62,179 nucleotides of DNA from Pseudonocardia halophobica (GCF_027922425.1 NZ_BSFQ01000044.1:1-62179), one strand, 5' to 3'; positions 24,863 through 33,644 are shown, numbered from the stretch's first letter. The notes: a model not told the origin generated them from the sequence alone. Numbers and translations: made by a program.

Positions 24863-24891
24863 ATCGTCCGTGCATCGGAACAAGCTGTCAA
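24863..24891 (-). promoter_or_regulatory. Candidate promoter of the ABC importer group
   Basis: On the minus strand a perfect TTGACA (24891-24886) is followed, after 17 bases, by GACGAT (24868-24863). Transcription would start near 24856, leaving a leader of about 90 bases before the ATG at 24767. The surrounding DNA (24880-24975) is noticeably richer in A+T than the rest, as expected of a divergent control region; TAGTAAT near 24966 may be the -10 of the MFS gene on the other strand. Confidence 0.5.
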
Positions 24892-24980
24892 TCATGTGCA
24901 TCGACCTGCATGAATGCCGCACCGATGATCGCTCGGGTCCCCTATCGCGTCTCCACTGCAAATGCTAGTAATGGGCGGTT

Positions 24981-26249
24981 ATGCCCGGAACCCGGCCCGA
25001 GGGCCCATCCCCCGCACGGGCCGGCCTGCGCCGGTTCGCCGCCCTGGCGAACTTCGGGCGGCTGCCGCCGGTCATGCGGCTGCTCGTGGCCACGCAGCTG
25101 GCGTTCAACGTCGGCTTCTACATGGTGCTGCCGTACCTGGCGACCCACCTCGCCGAGGACCTCGCGCTCGCGGGCGGCGTCGTCGGGCTGGTGCTCGGGC
25201 TGCGGACGTTCAGCCAGCAGGGCCTGTTCGTGGTGGGCGGGGCACTCGCCGATCGGTGGGGCGCGAAACCGGTCGTCCTGGCGGGCTGCGTGCTGCGCGT
25301 CGCGGGGTTCGTGCTCCTCGGTCTCGCGACGGCGCTGCCGGGCGTGCTGGCCGGGGCGCTGCTCACCGGGTTCGCGGCCGCCCTGTTCTCGCCGGCCGTC
25401 GAGTCGTCGCTGGCCCGCGAGGCCGGGGCGCAGGAGGAGGTCGGCGGGGTCGCGCGGGCGGACGTCTTCGCGATGTTCGCCGTCAGCGGCCAGATCGGCT
25501 CGGTGCTCGGGCCGCTGCTCGGCACCGCGCTCCTGCTCGTCGACTTCCGGCTGGCCTGCCTGGTCGCAGCCGGCGCGTTCGTGCTGATCCTGGCCGCGCA
25601 CGCCGCGTGGCTGCCGCGCCGGCCCGCCCCGCACGCGGGCGAGCCGATCCTCGCCGGGTGGGCGGAGGTGCTGGCCAACCGGCGCTTCCTCGCGTTCGCG
25701 GCGGGCTACTCCGGCTACCTGCTCTGCTACAACCAGCTCTACCTGGCCCTGCCCGCCGAGCTCACCCGCGCGACCGGCGGCCGGGCGGCGCTGGGCTGGC
25801 TGTTCGTGCTGGCGTCGGTGATGGTGATCGTCGGGCAGCTGCCGGTCACGCGCTGGGCGCGGCGGCGCGGCGGGCTGCGGCCGCTGGTGCTCGGATTCGT
25901 GCTGATGGCGGCGGCCTTCGCGGTCGTGGCGGTGGCGATCGCCGCACTGCCCCCGGCGCTCTGGCCCGCGGTCGCGTTCGTCGTGCTGCTCACCGCGGGG
26001 CAGATGCTCGCCGTGCCGGTCGCGCAGGACCTCGTGCCCCGGCTGGCCGGGGAGCGCCGGCTCGGCGCCTACTTCGGCGTGCTGTCCTCGGCGGGCGGGC
26101 TCGCGGTGCTGGTCGGCAGCACCGCGGCCGGCGCCCTGCTCGACCCGGCCGTCGCCCCGCCCGTCGTCGCGTGGGTGGTGCTGGCCGCGGTGCCGCTGCT
26201 CAGCGCGCTGGTGATCGGCCGGCTCGCGCGGCGCGGCGCCCTCGACTGA
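24981..26249 (+). CDS. MFS transporter, MdtH-like drug exporter family
   Basis: The 422-residue protein has about twelve membrane helices. The N-terminal FNVGFYMVLPYLATHLAEDL and the motif GGALADRWGAKPVVLAG between helices 2 and 3 are typical of DHA1 drug/H+ antiporters. The ligand is unknown. It is divergent from the ABC importer, with a 213-bp A+T-richer space between, and converges with the SDR gene without a gap. Confidence 0.8.
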   Translation: MPGTRPEGPSPARAGLRRFAALANFGRLPPVMRLLVATQLAFNVGFYMVLPYLATHLAEDLALAGGVVGLVLGLRTFSQQGLFVVGGALADRWGAKPVVLAGCVLRVAGFVLLGLATALPGVLAGALLTGFAAALFSPAVESSLAREAGAQEEVGGVARADVFAMFAVSGQIGSVLGPLLGTALLLVDFRLACLVAAGAFVLILAAHAAWLPRRPAPHAGEPILAGWAEVLANRRFLAFAAGYSGYLLCYNQLYLALPAELTRATGGRAALGWLFVLASVMVIVGQLPVTRWARRRGGLRPLVLGFVLMAAAFAVVAVAIAALPPALWPAVAFVVLLTAGQMLAVPVAQDLVPRLAGERRLGAYFGVLSSAGGLAVLVGSTAAGALLDPAVAPPVVAWVVLAAVPLLSALVIGRLARRGALD

Positions 26250-27173
26250 TCACCGGTAACCGGTCGTGTCGGCCGGCTTGCCCGCGTCCTGCACCTCCAC
26301 GACGTAGCGCCAGGCGTCCGGCCGGGAACCGTCGAGGTCGTCGACGCCGTAGACCTGCGCGAGCTCGCCGCTCGACGTCGATCGTCCGGTCCAGCGCACC
26401 CGGTCCGGGTCCGCCGCCAGCGCGGCGATCCCGCGGCCCACGAACCGCGGCGTCTCCGAGATCGCGAAGTGCGGCACGGTGGTCAGCGCGTCCCGCCAGG
26501 TGTCCTCGGTGACGCCGAAGTGGTCCAGCATCGCCTCCGACCGCAACCAGCCGGGGGTCACGGCGACCGCGGTGCCGCCGTGCTCGCGCAGCTCGTGCGC
26601 CCAGCTGCGCGCCAGCCGGATCGGCGCGACCTTGGCCAGGTCGTAGTAGACGGTCAGCCGGTAGTTCTCGGCGTTGTACTCCGCGGTGCCGTCGGTGATC
26701 TCGACGACGAGCCCGCCCGGCTCGCGGACGAGCAGCGGGAAGGCGTACCGCGCCGTCACGATGTGGGTGTCGATCGCGAGGCGCAGCAGGTGCAGGCCGT
26801 CGTCGAGGGAGTGCTCCCACACCGGGCGGAACCACTCGGTCAGCGGGTCGCCGCCGAAGATGTCGTTGACCACCACGTCGAGCCGGCCCTGCTCGGCGTC
26901 GATCCGGGCGCACAGCGCCTCCACCTGCGCCGGGTCCAGATGGTCGACCACGGCCGGGACCACCCGCCCGGGCAACCCCGCCGCCAGCTCCGCGGTCTGC
27001 TCGATCGTCTCCGCACGGCCGTACTCCGACGGCCTCCCGGTCGTGCTCCGCCCGGTCGCGTAGACCGTCGCGCCCGCCGCCGCGAGCTCCAGCGCGATCC
27101 CCCGCCCCGCGCCCCGGGTCGCCCCCGCGACCAGCGCGACCCTGCCCCGCAGTGCTGCCATCTCCTCCGCCAT
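26250..27173 (-). CDS. Short-chain dehydrogenase/reductase
   Basis: About 307 residues. The cofactor loop is VAGATRGAGRGIALELAAAG (T-G-x3-G-x-G type) with YATGRST at the end of beta-2, suggesting NADP(H). The catalytic Tyr-x3-Lys is YYDLAKVAP, and VVNDIFGGDP replaces the common NNAG stretch. This resembles the SDR subgroup with an extended loop before helix 4 that is often annotated without substrate. An ATG 12 bases further in (27161) is an alternative start. Confidence 0.8.
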   Translation of the reverse strand: MAEEMAALRGRVALVAGATRGAGRGIALELAAAGATVYATGRSTTGRPSEYGRAETIEQTAELAAGLPGRVVPAVVDHLDPAQVEALCARIDAEQGRLDVVVNDIFGGDPLTEWFRPVWEHSLDDGLHLLRLAIDTHIVTARYAFPLLVREPGGLVVEITDGTAEYNAENYRLTVYYDLAKVAPIRLARSWAHELREHGGTAVAVTPGWLRSEAMLDHFGVTEDTWRDALTTVPHFAISETPRFVGRGIAALAADPDRVRWTGRSTSSGELAQVYGVDDLDGSRPDAWRYVVEVQDAGKPADTTGYR

Positions 27174-27279
27174 GCGCCCCACGCTTCCGTGGATCCCTGA
27201 CAGGTGCGGTCAGGAACCACCGCGAACCCAGCCGCAGCGGGCGGCCCCTCGCAGGTCGAGCCGGGCGCCGTCCGGCTGC

Positions 27280-27750
27280 CTACGCCGCCCCGCCGCCGCT
27301 CTGGTCGTCGACGGACGAGGGGAAGGCCAGCCGGACCGTGGTGCCGCGGGCGGAATGCAGGACGGTGACCTCCGCGAGCGTCGTGGCCACCCGGAGGGCG
27401 TCGGCGGCGGGTGGGTCGCACAGCCCCATGTCGACCCGGATGCGGACGCCGTCGGTGCGGGAGCACCACCGGACCCGTACGGACCGCGCGCCCAGGTCCA
27501 GGGCGTGCGCGACGACCTCGTCCACCGCGATCGTCAGCCGCGCCTGCCGGTCGACGGCGTAGCCGCGGTCCCTGGCGAGGCGCCCCAGGTCGTGTCGCAG
27601 GCCGGCGAGCTCGAGCACCCCCGCGACCTCGACGTCCAGCGCGGGTGGCACGCGGCCACCCGCACGATGCCGCACCAGCTGCATCCCGCACCAGTCCTTC
27701 CCGCCGTCCGGATCGACGTCCACGTCGCCGCCCGGATCGTCGCTCCGCAT
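27280..27750 (-). CDS. Degenerate GHKL ATPase, anti-sigma-factor-like
   Basis: About 156 residues from the ATG at 27750; a start at 27684 (MQLVRHRAGG) is also possible. The sequence aligns by eye with RsbW-type kinases (LTIAVDEVVAHALDLGARSV, then RIRVDMGLCD and STVRLAF-like ARGTTVRLAF), but the N-box asparagine is His (DEVVAHAL) and no D-x-G is present. ATP binding or kinase activity is therefore doubtful. It is divergent from the SigF-like gene and may bind that sigma factor without phosphorylating anything. Confidence 0.65.
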   Translation of the reverse strand: MRSDDPGGDVDVDPDGGKDWCGMQLVRHRAGGRVPPALDVEVAGVLELAGLRHDLGRLARDRGYAVDRQARLTIAVDEVVAHALDLGARSVRVRWCSRTDGVRIRVDMGLCDPPAADALRVATTLAEVTVLHSARGTTVRLAFPSSVDDQSGGGAA

Positions 27751-27835
27751 GCCCCCGGCAGGGCCGGCCAAACCCCGGGCCGGTGAGCACGGGAAACCTC
27801 TGCGTGGCCGGTTTGGCCCGCCCGGCCCCGGGCAC
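27749..27835. promoter_or_regulatory. Mirror-image candidate SigB/SigF-type promoters
   Basis: Perfect 9-base arms GGCCAAACC (27766-27774) and GGTTTGGCC (27810-27818) place a GGTTT on each strand, pointing outwards. On the plus strand GTTT (27811-27814), 15 bases, GGGCAC (27830-27835). On the minus strand GTTT, 15 bases, GGGCAT (27754-27749). Stress-sigma promoters in actinomycetes read about GTTT-N14-17-GGGTAY, so both are one base off. This would let the sigma factor drive its own gene and the facing ATPase gene. The leftward -10 covers the ATG at 27750, which favours the later start. Confidence 0.4.
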
Positions 27836-27967
27836 CCGCCCCGCACTCCCGGCGCTTCCGCGCGGCGGGCCCGCCGGCAGGCAGCGGCGGCAGCGGGCGG
27901 CCGTGTCCCGTCCTCCCCTCCGGCCACGCCGGATCCACCCCCTTCCGCGGAGGAGGCTGCGCGCACG

Positions 27968-28723
27968 GTGGACGCCCCCAGCGACTACGCCCGGCTCCTG
28001 CCGGCGCTCGCGGAGTACGCCGCGCTGCCGGGCGACGACCCGCGGCGGCCGGGCCTGCGGTCCACGCTGATCCTCGCCTTCCTGCCGGTCGTGCAGCACC
28101 TCGCGCGGCGCTACGGCGACGACGCCGCCCGGGAGGACCTGACGCAGGCGGGCGTGATCGGGCTGATCCACGCGATCGACCACTGGGATCCCGACGCGGC
28201 GCGCGGCGACGCGCTCGGGTACGTCGTGCCCTGCGTGCGCGGGGAGATCCTGCGGCACCTGCGGGACCGCACGTGGTCGGTACGGGTGTCGCGGCCGGTG
28301 AAGGAGCTGGTCGTGACGCTCGACAAGGCCGTCGGCCCGCTCACCCAGCGGCTGGGGCGGGCGCCGCGGCCGAGCGAGCTCGCCGAGCACCTGGGGGTCC
28401 GCGTCGACGACGTGATCGACGCGATCGCCGTCCGGGCCGAGCGGCGCAGCGCCAGCCTCGACGCGTCGATCGAGCCCGGCGAGCCGCCGCTCGGCGAGCG
28501 GCTCGGGGACGCCGACCCCGCGATGGACGACGTGGAGTTCCGCCGCAGCGTGTGGCCGCTGCTGGCCGGGCTGCCCGAGCGGGAGCGGCGGATCGTGCTG
28601 CTGCGCTTCTTCGGCAACAAGACCCAGTCCGAGATCGGCGAGATGGTCGGCCTCTCGCAGATGCACGTCTCGCGCCTGCTCGCCCGCGCCCTCGCCACCC
28701 TGCGCCGCGGTCTGATGTCGTGA
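27968..28723 (+). CDS. SigB/SigF-family RNA polymerase sigma factor
   Basis: About 251 residues from the GTG at 27968, 11 bases after AGGAGG. Region 2 is seen in LARRYGDDAAREDLTQAGVI followed by GLIHAIDHWDP and LRDRTWSVRVSRPVKEL; region 3 around LGRAPRPSELAEHLGV; region 4.2 in SEIGEMVGLSQMHVSRLLAR. This is the arrangement of stress/sporulation sigma factors SigB/SigF/SigG, which are held by RsbW-like anti-sigma proteins. The facing gene encodes a degenerate RsbW-like protein, and a second partner-switch set lies at 140-1106. Confidence 0.85.
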   Translation: MDAPSDYARLLPALAEYAALPGDDPRRPGLRSTLILAFLPVVQHLARRYGDDAAREDLTQAGVIGLIHAIDHWDPDAARGDALGYVVPCVRGEILRHLRDRTWSVRVSRPVKELVVTLDKAVGPLTQRLGRAPRPSELAEHLGVRVDDVIDAIAVRAERRSASLDASIEPGEPPLGERLGDADPAMDDVEFRRSVWPLLAGLPERERRIVLLRFFGNKTQSEIGEMVGLSQMHVSRLLARALATLRRGLMS

Positions 28724-28732
28724 CGGGCCGCG

Positions 28733-29149
28733 CTACGGAGCGGCGGCCCGGGCGGCGATCTCGTCGGCCCGGGCGCTCGCGGCGGCGACACCCCCGATGG
28801 CCCAGTTCTCCGGCGCGACCTCGACGATCCGGCCGCGCACCCGCCGTCGCTCCACCCCGAGCACGTCGACGACCAGGTCGGTCAGGCGCGCGAGCAGCTC
28901 CTCGCGCTGCGCCGCCGGCCTGCCCGCGAGCACGATCGCGGTGAAGTAGGGCGCGGCCGGCGCTCCCTCGGCCACGATCTCGCCGCCCACGGCCGCGGCC
29001 TCCGCGTCGTACTCGACCACGAACACGCGCACCCTCTCGATCGGCGAGTCCAGTACCTCGGCGTAGATCCGGCTCGCCTCGACCAGCAGCCTCCGTCGCC
29101 GGGCGGGGTCGACGCCCGCCCGCACGACATGGAAGTGAGCGACGGGCAT
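28733..29149 (-). CDS. Tautomerase superfamily protein
   Basis: One hundred thirty-eight residues, beginning MPVAHFHVVRAGVDPARRRR. The Pro directly after the initiator Met is the catalytic base of the 4-oxalocrotonate tautomerase superfamily, and the ATG at 29149 is chosen for that reason; GGAGG lies 6 bases before it. A second half (LARLTDLVVDVLGVERRRVR) looks like the repeat of the beta-alpha-beta unit, so the protein may be a fused two-unit form. Substrate unknown. It converges with the sigma factor gene, 9 bp apart. Confidence 0.75.
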   Translation of the reverse strand: MPVAHFHVVRAGVDPARRRRLLVEASRIYAEVLDSPIERVRVFVVEYDAEAAAVGGEIVAEGAPAAPYFTAIVLAGRPAAQREELLARLTDLVVDVLGVERRRVRGRIVEVAPENWAIGGVAAASARADEIAARAAAP

Positions 29150-29325
29150 GCGACCTCCTCCGCGTGACGACGACACCGATCCTCACGCCCGCCGCCCCGC
29201 CGGGTCGACCCCGCCGTTCGCCGGTGGGGAAGGGCCGGCGCCCCACAGCCCGTTCACAGCCCGCACACCGTCGCCGCCCACGAACGCCCCGGACGCTGGT
29301 CCTCGACCGATGCCGAAGGAGCACC

Positions 29326-29838
29326 GTGAGCAACGACCTGTCCTCCAGCGGGTCCCGCTGGGAACCCTTCTCCTCCCCGCGCCCCGTCCTCGCCCACCCC
29401 GACGGGCCGATCACGCCCGACGACCACAGCGAGAACCGGGCGCCGCACCCCGTCTACGACATCACCTCGACGGCCACGCACGCCGTCGCCGGGCCATCCG
29501 GCCGAAAGGGCGTGCGCCGGACCGTCGTGCTGGTGGCCGCCGCCGCCGGCCTCGTGCTCGCCGGCGGGGCCGGCGGGTACGCGATCGGGCACGCCACCGG
29601 CGGGACCCCCGCGGCCGGGATCGACGGCGGGACAAGTGGTCTCGGCGGGTTCGGCGGGGAGCGTCATCGCCTCGGCGGGCAGGCCCCGGGCGACGGCCAG
29701 GGCCTCGGCACGCCGGGCGACGGGGCCCTCCCGCAGGGCGGCACCGGAACCGGCGGCACCGGGACCGGCGCCGGAACCGGGTCAGGGTCCGGCTCGAGTA
29801 CCGGAACCACCGGAACCACCACCGGGCTCTCCGCGTGA
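29326..29838 (+). CDS. Single-pass membrane protein with glycine/threonine-rich exported tail
   Basis: One hundred seventy residues from a GTG with AAGGAG upstream. A cytoplasmic part of about 65 residues (HPVYDITSTATHAV is its most conserved-looking stretch) leads to one membrane helix (RRTVVLVAAAAGLVLAGGAG) and then a low-complexity tail of Gly, Thr and Ser that would lie outside the membrane. It opens the flavin electron-transfer group; its stop overlaps the start of the reductase gene. The 176 bp upstream hold no gene. Function unknown. Confidence 0.65.
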   Translation: MSNDLSSSGSRWEPFSSPRPVLAHPDGPITPDDHSENRAPHPVYDITSTATHAVAGPSGRKGVRRTVVLVAAAAGLVLAGGAGGYAIGHATGGTPAAGIDGGTSGLGGFGGERHRLGGQAPGDGQGLGTPGDGALPQGGTGTGGTGTGAGTGSGSGSSTGTTGTTTGLSA

Positions 29839-31232
29839 GCGTCACGCTCGACCCGCCCGTCCCCCGGCACGGCTCGCGCATCGACACCCGCCCGGCCCGC
29901 ACCGACGCCGCCGTCCGCTACCTCGCCGGCACCCTGGTCGCGGCGAGCCTCGTGGTCGTCACGTACCTCTGGGTCGCGGGCGGCGGGATCCAGGACCTCG
30001 CGTCCTGGGCCGACGGCCTGACCTCGCTCGGCCGGTGGACGGGGTTGCTCGCCTCGGACCTCCTGCTGGTCCAGGTCCTGCTGATGGCCCGCATCCCGCC
30101 GCTGGAGCGCGCCGTCGGCCAGGACCGGCTCGCCCGCGTCCACCGGTTCGCCGGGTTCGGCTCGTTCACGCTGATGCTCGTCCACCTGGCGCTGATCACG
30201 TGGGGCTACGCCGGCGGCCGGCTCACCGCGGTCCCCGGCACCTTCTGGACGCTCACCGTCGACTACCCCGGCATGCTGCTGGCGCTGGCCGGCACCGTCT
30301 GCCTGGTTCTCGTCGTGGTGACGAGTGTGCGCGCCGCCCGCAGCCGGCTCCGCCACGAGTCCTGGCACCTGCTGCACCTCTACGCCTACCTCGGTGTCGG
30401 GCTCGCACTGCCGCACCAGCTGTGGACCGGGCAGGAGTTCCTGTCCTCGACGGCCGCGACCGTCTACTGGTGGACCCTGTGGGCCGCGGCCGCCGCGGCG
30501 GTCCTGGTCTGGCGGGTCGGCCTGCCCCTCGTCCGCTCGCTGCGCCACGACCTGCGGGTCACCTCGGTGGTCCCCGAGGCCGCGGACGTCGTGTCCGTCT
30601 ACCTGACCGGCCGGCACATGGACCGCCTCCCGGTCGCGGCCGGGCAGTTCCTGAGCTGGCGTTTCCTCACCGGTCCCGGCTGGTCCCGCACGCACCCGTA
30701 CTCGCTCTCGGCCGCCCCCGACGGCCGCAGCCTGCGCATCACCGTCAAGGACCTGGGCGACGGCAGCCGGCTCACCCGCAGCCTGCGCCCCGGAACCCGC
30801 GTGCTGGTCGAGGGCCCCTACGGCCGGCTCACCGCCCGCCCGCGCACCCGCGACCGGGTCGCGCTGATCGGCGCCGGCGTGGGGATCACCCCGCTGCGGG
30901 CGCTGGCCGAGGGTCTGCCCTACGCCCCCGGCGACGCGGTGCTGCTCCAGCGCGGCGCGCCGCTGTTCGCCGCCGAGTTCGACGTCCTCGCCCGCGAGCG
31001 CGGCCTGCAGGTGCACCGGCTCCCCGGACCGCGCCGCGCGCCGGACTCCTGGCTCGGCGACGGGGTCGGCCCCGGCGACGACCGGGCCGTCCTGCTCGGC
31101 CTGATCCCCGACGTCGCCCAGCGGGACGTCTACCTCTGCGGCCCCGAGGCCTGGTCCGCCTCCGTGCGCCGCACCCTGGCCGCCGCCGGGGTGCCGGCGA
31201 GCCGCATCCACGTCGAGACCTTCGGATGGTGA
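29835..31232 (+). CDS. Ferric-reductase-like membrane flavoprotein with ferredoxin-reductase module
   Basis: Four hundred sixty-five residues. Six to seven membrane helices (about 25-250) with haem-ligand-type histidines (RVHRFAGFGSFTLMLVHLAL and SWHLLHLYAYLGVGLALPHQ) form the ferric reductase domain. An FAD domain (THPYSLSAAP, the R-x-Y-S-x-type motif) and an NAD(P) domain (ALIGAGVGITPLRALAEG; YLCGPEAW) follow. It would pass electrons from cytosolic NAD(P)H through haem to the outer face of the membrane. The acceptor is probably the flavinylated protein encoded just downstream. Confidence 0.85.
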   Translation: MSVTLDPPVPRHGSRIDTRPARTDAAVRYLAGTLVAASLVVVTYLWVAGGGIQDLASWADGLTSLGRWTGLLASDLLLVQVLLMARIPPLERAVGQDRLARVHRFAGFGSFTLMLVHLALITWGYAGGRLTAVPGTFWTLTVDYPGMLLALAGTVCLVLVVVTSVRAARSRLRHESWHLLHLYAYLGVGLALPHQLWTGQEFLSSTAATVYWWTLWAAAAAAVLVWRVGLPLVRSLRHDLRVTSVVPEAADVVSVYLTGRHMDRLPVAAGQFLSWRFLTGPGWSRTHPYSLSAAPDGRSLRITVKDLGDGSRLTRSLRPGTRVLVEGPYGRLTARPRTRDRVALIGAGVGITPLRALAEGLPYAPGDAVLLQRGAPLFAAEFDVLARERGLQVHRLPGPRRAPDSWLGDGVGPGDDRAVLLGLIPDVAQRDVYLCGPEAWSASVRRTLAAAGVPASRIHVETFGW

Positions 31233-31236
31233 CCGC

Positions 31237-31709
31237 GTGCGCCGCATCCTGACCTGGTTCCTGAGCACGGTCGCCGTGGTCGCGCTGCTGTTCGGCTACA
31301 AGACCTCGACCGGCGCCTCCGCCACCCCCACCTCGGACCCGTCGCCGCCGCACCGGGCACGGGCTCGAACACCGGCAGCACCGGCAGCCCCGGCAGCACC
31401 GGCAGCACCGGCACCTCGGGCAGCACCGGAACCACCACGTACACCGGTTCCGTCGCCCAAACCCGGTTGGGACCCGTGCAGGTCACGATCACCGTGGCCG
31501 ACCGGAGGATCACCGACGTCGCCGTGCCGCAGTACCCGGACGGCAACGGCAAGGACCAGCAGATCAACGCGTCCGCCCTGCCCGTGCTGACGAAGGAGAC
31601 GATCAGCGCGCAGAACGCCGACATCGACATGGTCAGCGGCGCGACCGTGACCTCGCAGGGTTATCTCGAGTCCCTGCAGAGCGCCCTCGACCAGGCGGGC
31701 CTCGCGTGA
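31237..31709 (+). pseudogene. FMN-binding (flavinylated) extracytoplasmic protein, frame broken
   Basis: From the GTG at 31237 the first frame gives a signal anchor (ILTWFLSTVAVVALLFGYKT) and the start of a linker. The second frame, used to the stop at 31709, gives a Gly/Ser/Thr-rich linker from about 31345 and then the FMN_bind domain: GPVQVTITVADRRITDVAVP ... DMVSGATVTS. DMVSGAT is the ApbE flavinylation site with Thr as FMN acceptor. Going from frame one to frame two needs one base more in the C-rich tract near 31320-31345. This is a true lesion, a sequence error, or a programmed -1 shift. ApbE is encoded next. Confidence 0.75.
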
Positions 31710-32458
31710 CGGCGCCCGTCGCACCCCGCCCGGCGCGGTACGTCGAGCACGTCATGGGGCTGCCGGTCAGCCTCGCCCTGCGCGGCCGGCACACCACCGA
31801 CGCCCACGCCCGCGCCGCCTGGGCCGAGGCCTTCGCCGTGCTGCGCGAGGCGGACCGCGTCTTCAGCACCTTCCGGGCCGACTCGGTGGTGTCCCGGCTG
31901 GATCGGGGCGAGCTCGACGAGTCCGACTGCCCGCCCGAGCTGCACGAGGTCCTGGCGATCGGCGAGGCCGCCCGCCGCGACTCCGACGGCGCGTTCGACG
32001 TCCGGCGCGACGGGCGCCTGGACCCGTCCGGCGTGGTCAAGGGCTGGGCCGTGGAGCGGGCGGCCGCGCCGCTGCGCGCGCTGCCGGACACCGACTTCTG
32101 CCTCTCCGCGGGCGGCGATCTGACCTGCCGCACCCTCCATCCCGACGACGCCCCGTGGCGGATCGGCGTCGAGGATCCCCGCGACGCCCGGCGGCTGGTC
32201 GCGGTGGTGCCCGTCCGGACCGGGGCCGTCGCCACCTCGGGTGCGGCCCACCGCGGCGCCCACGTGGTCGACGCGCGGACCGGGCTGCCGCCCGCCGGCC
32301 TCGGCTCGGTCACCGTGATCGCGCCCTCGCTCACGGAGGCCGACGTCGACGCCACCGCCGCCTACGCCCTCGGGCCCGACGCGGCGCGCTGGCTCACCGC
32401 ACGCGGCCGGACGGGGCTGGTGGTCGGGGACGACGGCGTCACGACGGTCGTGGGGTAG
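31706..32458 (+). CDS. apbE: ApbE-family FAD:protein FMN transferase
   Basis: The 250-residue enzyme attaches FMN covalently to Thr in D-x-x-(S/T)-G-A-T sites. Family marks are MGLPVSLALRG near the start, FSTFRADSVVSRLDRGE (about 50), DPSGVVKGWAVERAA (about 107), SAGGDLTCR and ATSGAAHRGAHVVDARTG (about 176). No signal peptide or lipobox is visible, unlike many Gram-negative ApbE proteins. It directly follows the frameshifted FMN-binding gene with a GTGA overlap, so that protein is its likely substrate. It abuts the convergent membrane protein gene. Confidence 0.9.
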   Translation: MTAPVAPRPARYVEHVMGLPVSLALRGRHTTDAHARAAWAEAFAVLREADRVFSTFRADSVVSRLDRGELDESDCPPELHEVLAIGEAARRDSDGAFDVRRDGRLDPSGVVKGWAVERAAAPLRALPDTDFCLSAGGDLTCRTLHPDDAPWRIGVEDPRDARRLVAVVPVRTGAVATSGAAHRGAHVVDARTGLPPAGLGSVTVIAPSLTEADVDATAAYALGPDAARWLTARGRTGLVVGDDGVTTVVG

Positions 32459-33604
32459 TCACTCCTCCCGGGCCCCGGCCTCGAGCCGGGCCGCGATGTC
32501 CCGGCGCTCCCGCTGCCGGTGGCCGTAGGCGACCAGCCGCACCGTGGCGTCGTCCTCCAGCCCGGACCCGACCGCCCCGGCGACGACGCCCATGATCGTC
32601 GCGAGGACCACGATCGGCACGTAGTCGGCGAGCCCGGCAGGATGCCCGAGCACCTGGCTCAGGTACGACGCCGGAATGATCACCGCCGCGACGATCGAGT
32701 TGAGCACGAGCAGGGCCAGCGAGAACAGGCCCGTCCCGGTCGCCAACGTGAGGACCGTGCCCAGGTTGAGCAGCCGATCCAGGCCGAGCTCGGGGTCCCC
32801 GCGCTCCCACAGCCGGTGGCCGACGATCAGCCAGGCCACGAACACCGCGATCGAGCCGACGAACGCGAGCCCGAGCCGCCACGGTTCGAGCGCGGCGGCG
32901 AGCGTCCAGAGGTTGGAGTAGAGCAGCCCGAAGGCCGATCCGGCGGCAGCCCCGGCGAGGGCCGTGCCGAGCCCGACGGCCAGCCGCCACGGCCGGTTGG
33001 TGCGCACCATGCCGGCGAGCAGCCGCAGCGAGCCGCGCCGGGTCAGCACGGTCTCGTCGGAGTCGTCCGCGTCGTCGCCGAGCGCGTCCGGATCGGTCAG
33101 CAGGGCCGCGCGCCGGGTCGGCCGGCGGGCCGCCGCCGCCGCGTCGATCCCGAGCAGCCGCCCCACCAGCTCGACGACGGCGTCGCGGACCCGCGGGAGC
33201 AGCCGCACCCCGCCGAGGGCGGGCACGGACACGACCGCGACCCGGTCCCGCTCCCCCACCTGCGCGACGACCGGGACGCCGCTGGACCTGGCCGGCACGT
33301 CGGTGAGGCACACCGCGACGTCCCAGCGGGTCCGGCGGACCCGCTCGCGCGCCCGGTCCAGGGCACGTTCGCCGCGGTCGTTGGCCTCGAAGGGCTCGAC
33401 GACGGTCTCGACCTCCCAGGTCCGCGGCGCGTCCAGCCGCGCGGCCAGGACCTGCGGCAGGCCCTCGGCGAGCCGGGTGGCCAGCTCGCCGGGCAGGTTC
33501 GGGTCGGCGAGCAGGCCGACGACGGTGACGGTCTCGGTATCGGTCTCGGTCTCGCCGTCCGCGGCCGCGTGGCCGACGGGCTCGGGGATCAGCTCGTCCG
33601 GCAT
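32459..33604 (-). CDS. Conserved actinobacterial membrane protein of unknown function
   Basis: Three hundred eighty-one residues. An N-terminal soluble half (about 1-200) contains alternating strands and helices (TVTVVGLLADPNLPGELATR; WDVAVCLTDVPARSSG) and resembles a small alpha/beta domain. The C-terminal half has four membrane helices, including TNRPWRLAVGLGTALAGAAA and LVLNSIVAAVIIPASYL. I recognise no catalytic motif. Similar proteins occur widely in actinomycetes and are sometimes given an unfounded folate-enzyme label. Confidence 0.7.
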   Translation of the reverse strand: MPDELIPEPVGHAAADGETETDTETVTVVGLLADPNLPGELATRLAEGLPQVLAARLDAPRTWEVETVVEPFEANDRGERALDRARERVRRTRWDVAVCLTDVPARSSGVPVVAQVGERDRVAVVSVPALGGVRLLPRVRDAVVELVGRLLGIDAAAAARRPTRRAALLTDPDALGDDADDSDETVLTRRGSLRLLAGMVRTNRPWRLAVGLGTALAGAAAGSAFGLLYSNLWTLAAALEPWRLGLAFVGSIAVFVAWLIVGHRLWERGDPELGLDRLLNLGTVLTLATGTGLFSLALLVLNSIVAAVIIPASYLSQVLGHPAGLADYVPIVVLATIMGVVAGAVGSGLEDDATVRLVAYGHRQRERRDIAARLEAGAREE

Positions 33605-33644
33605 ACGCGAGGACTACCCACCGCACCCCGCGTCCCACCCGGGC

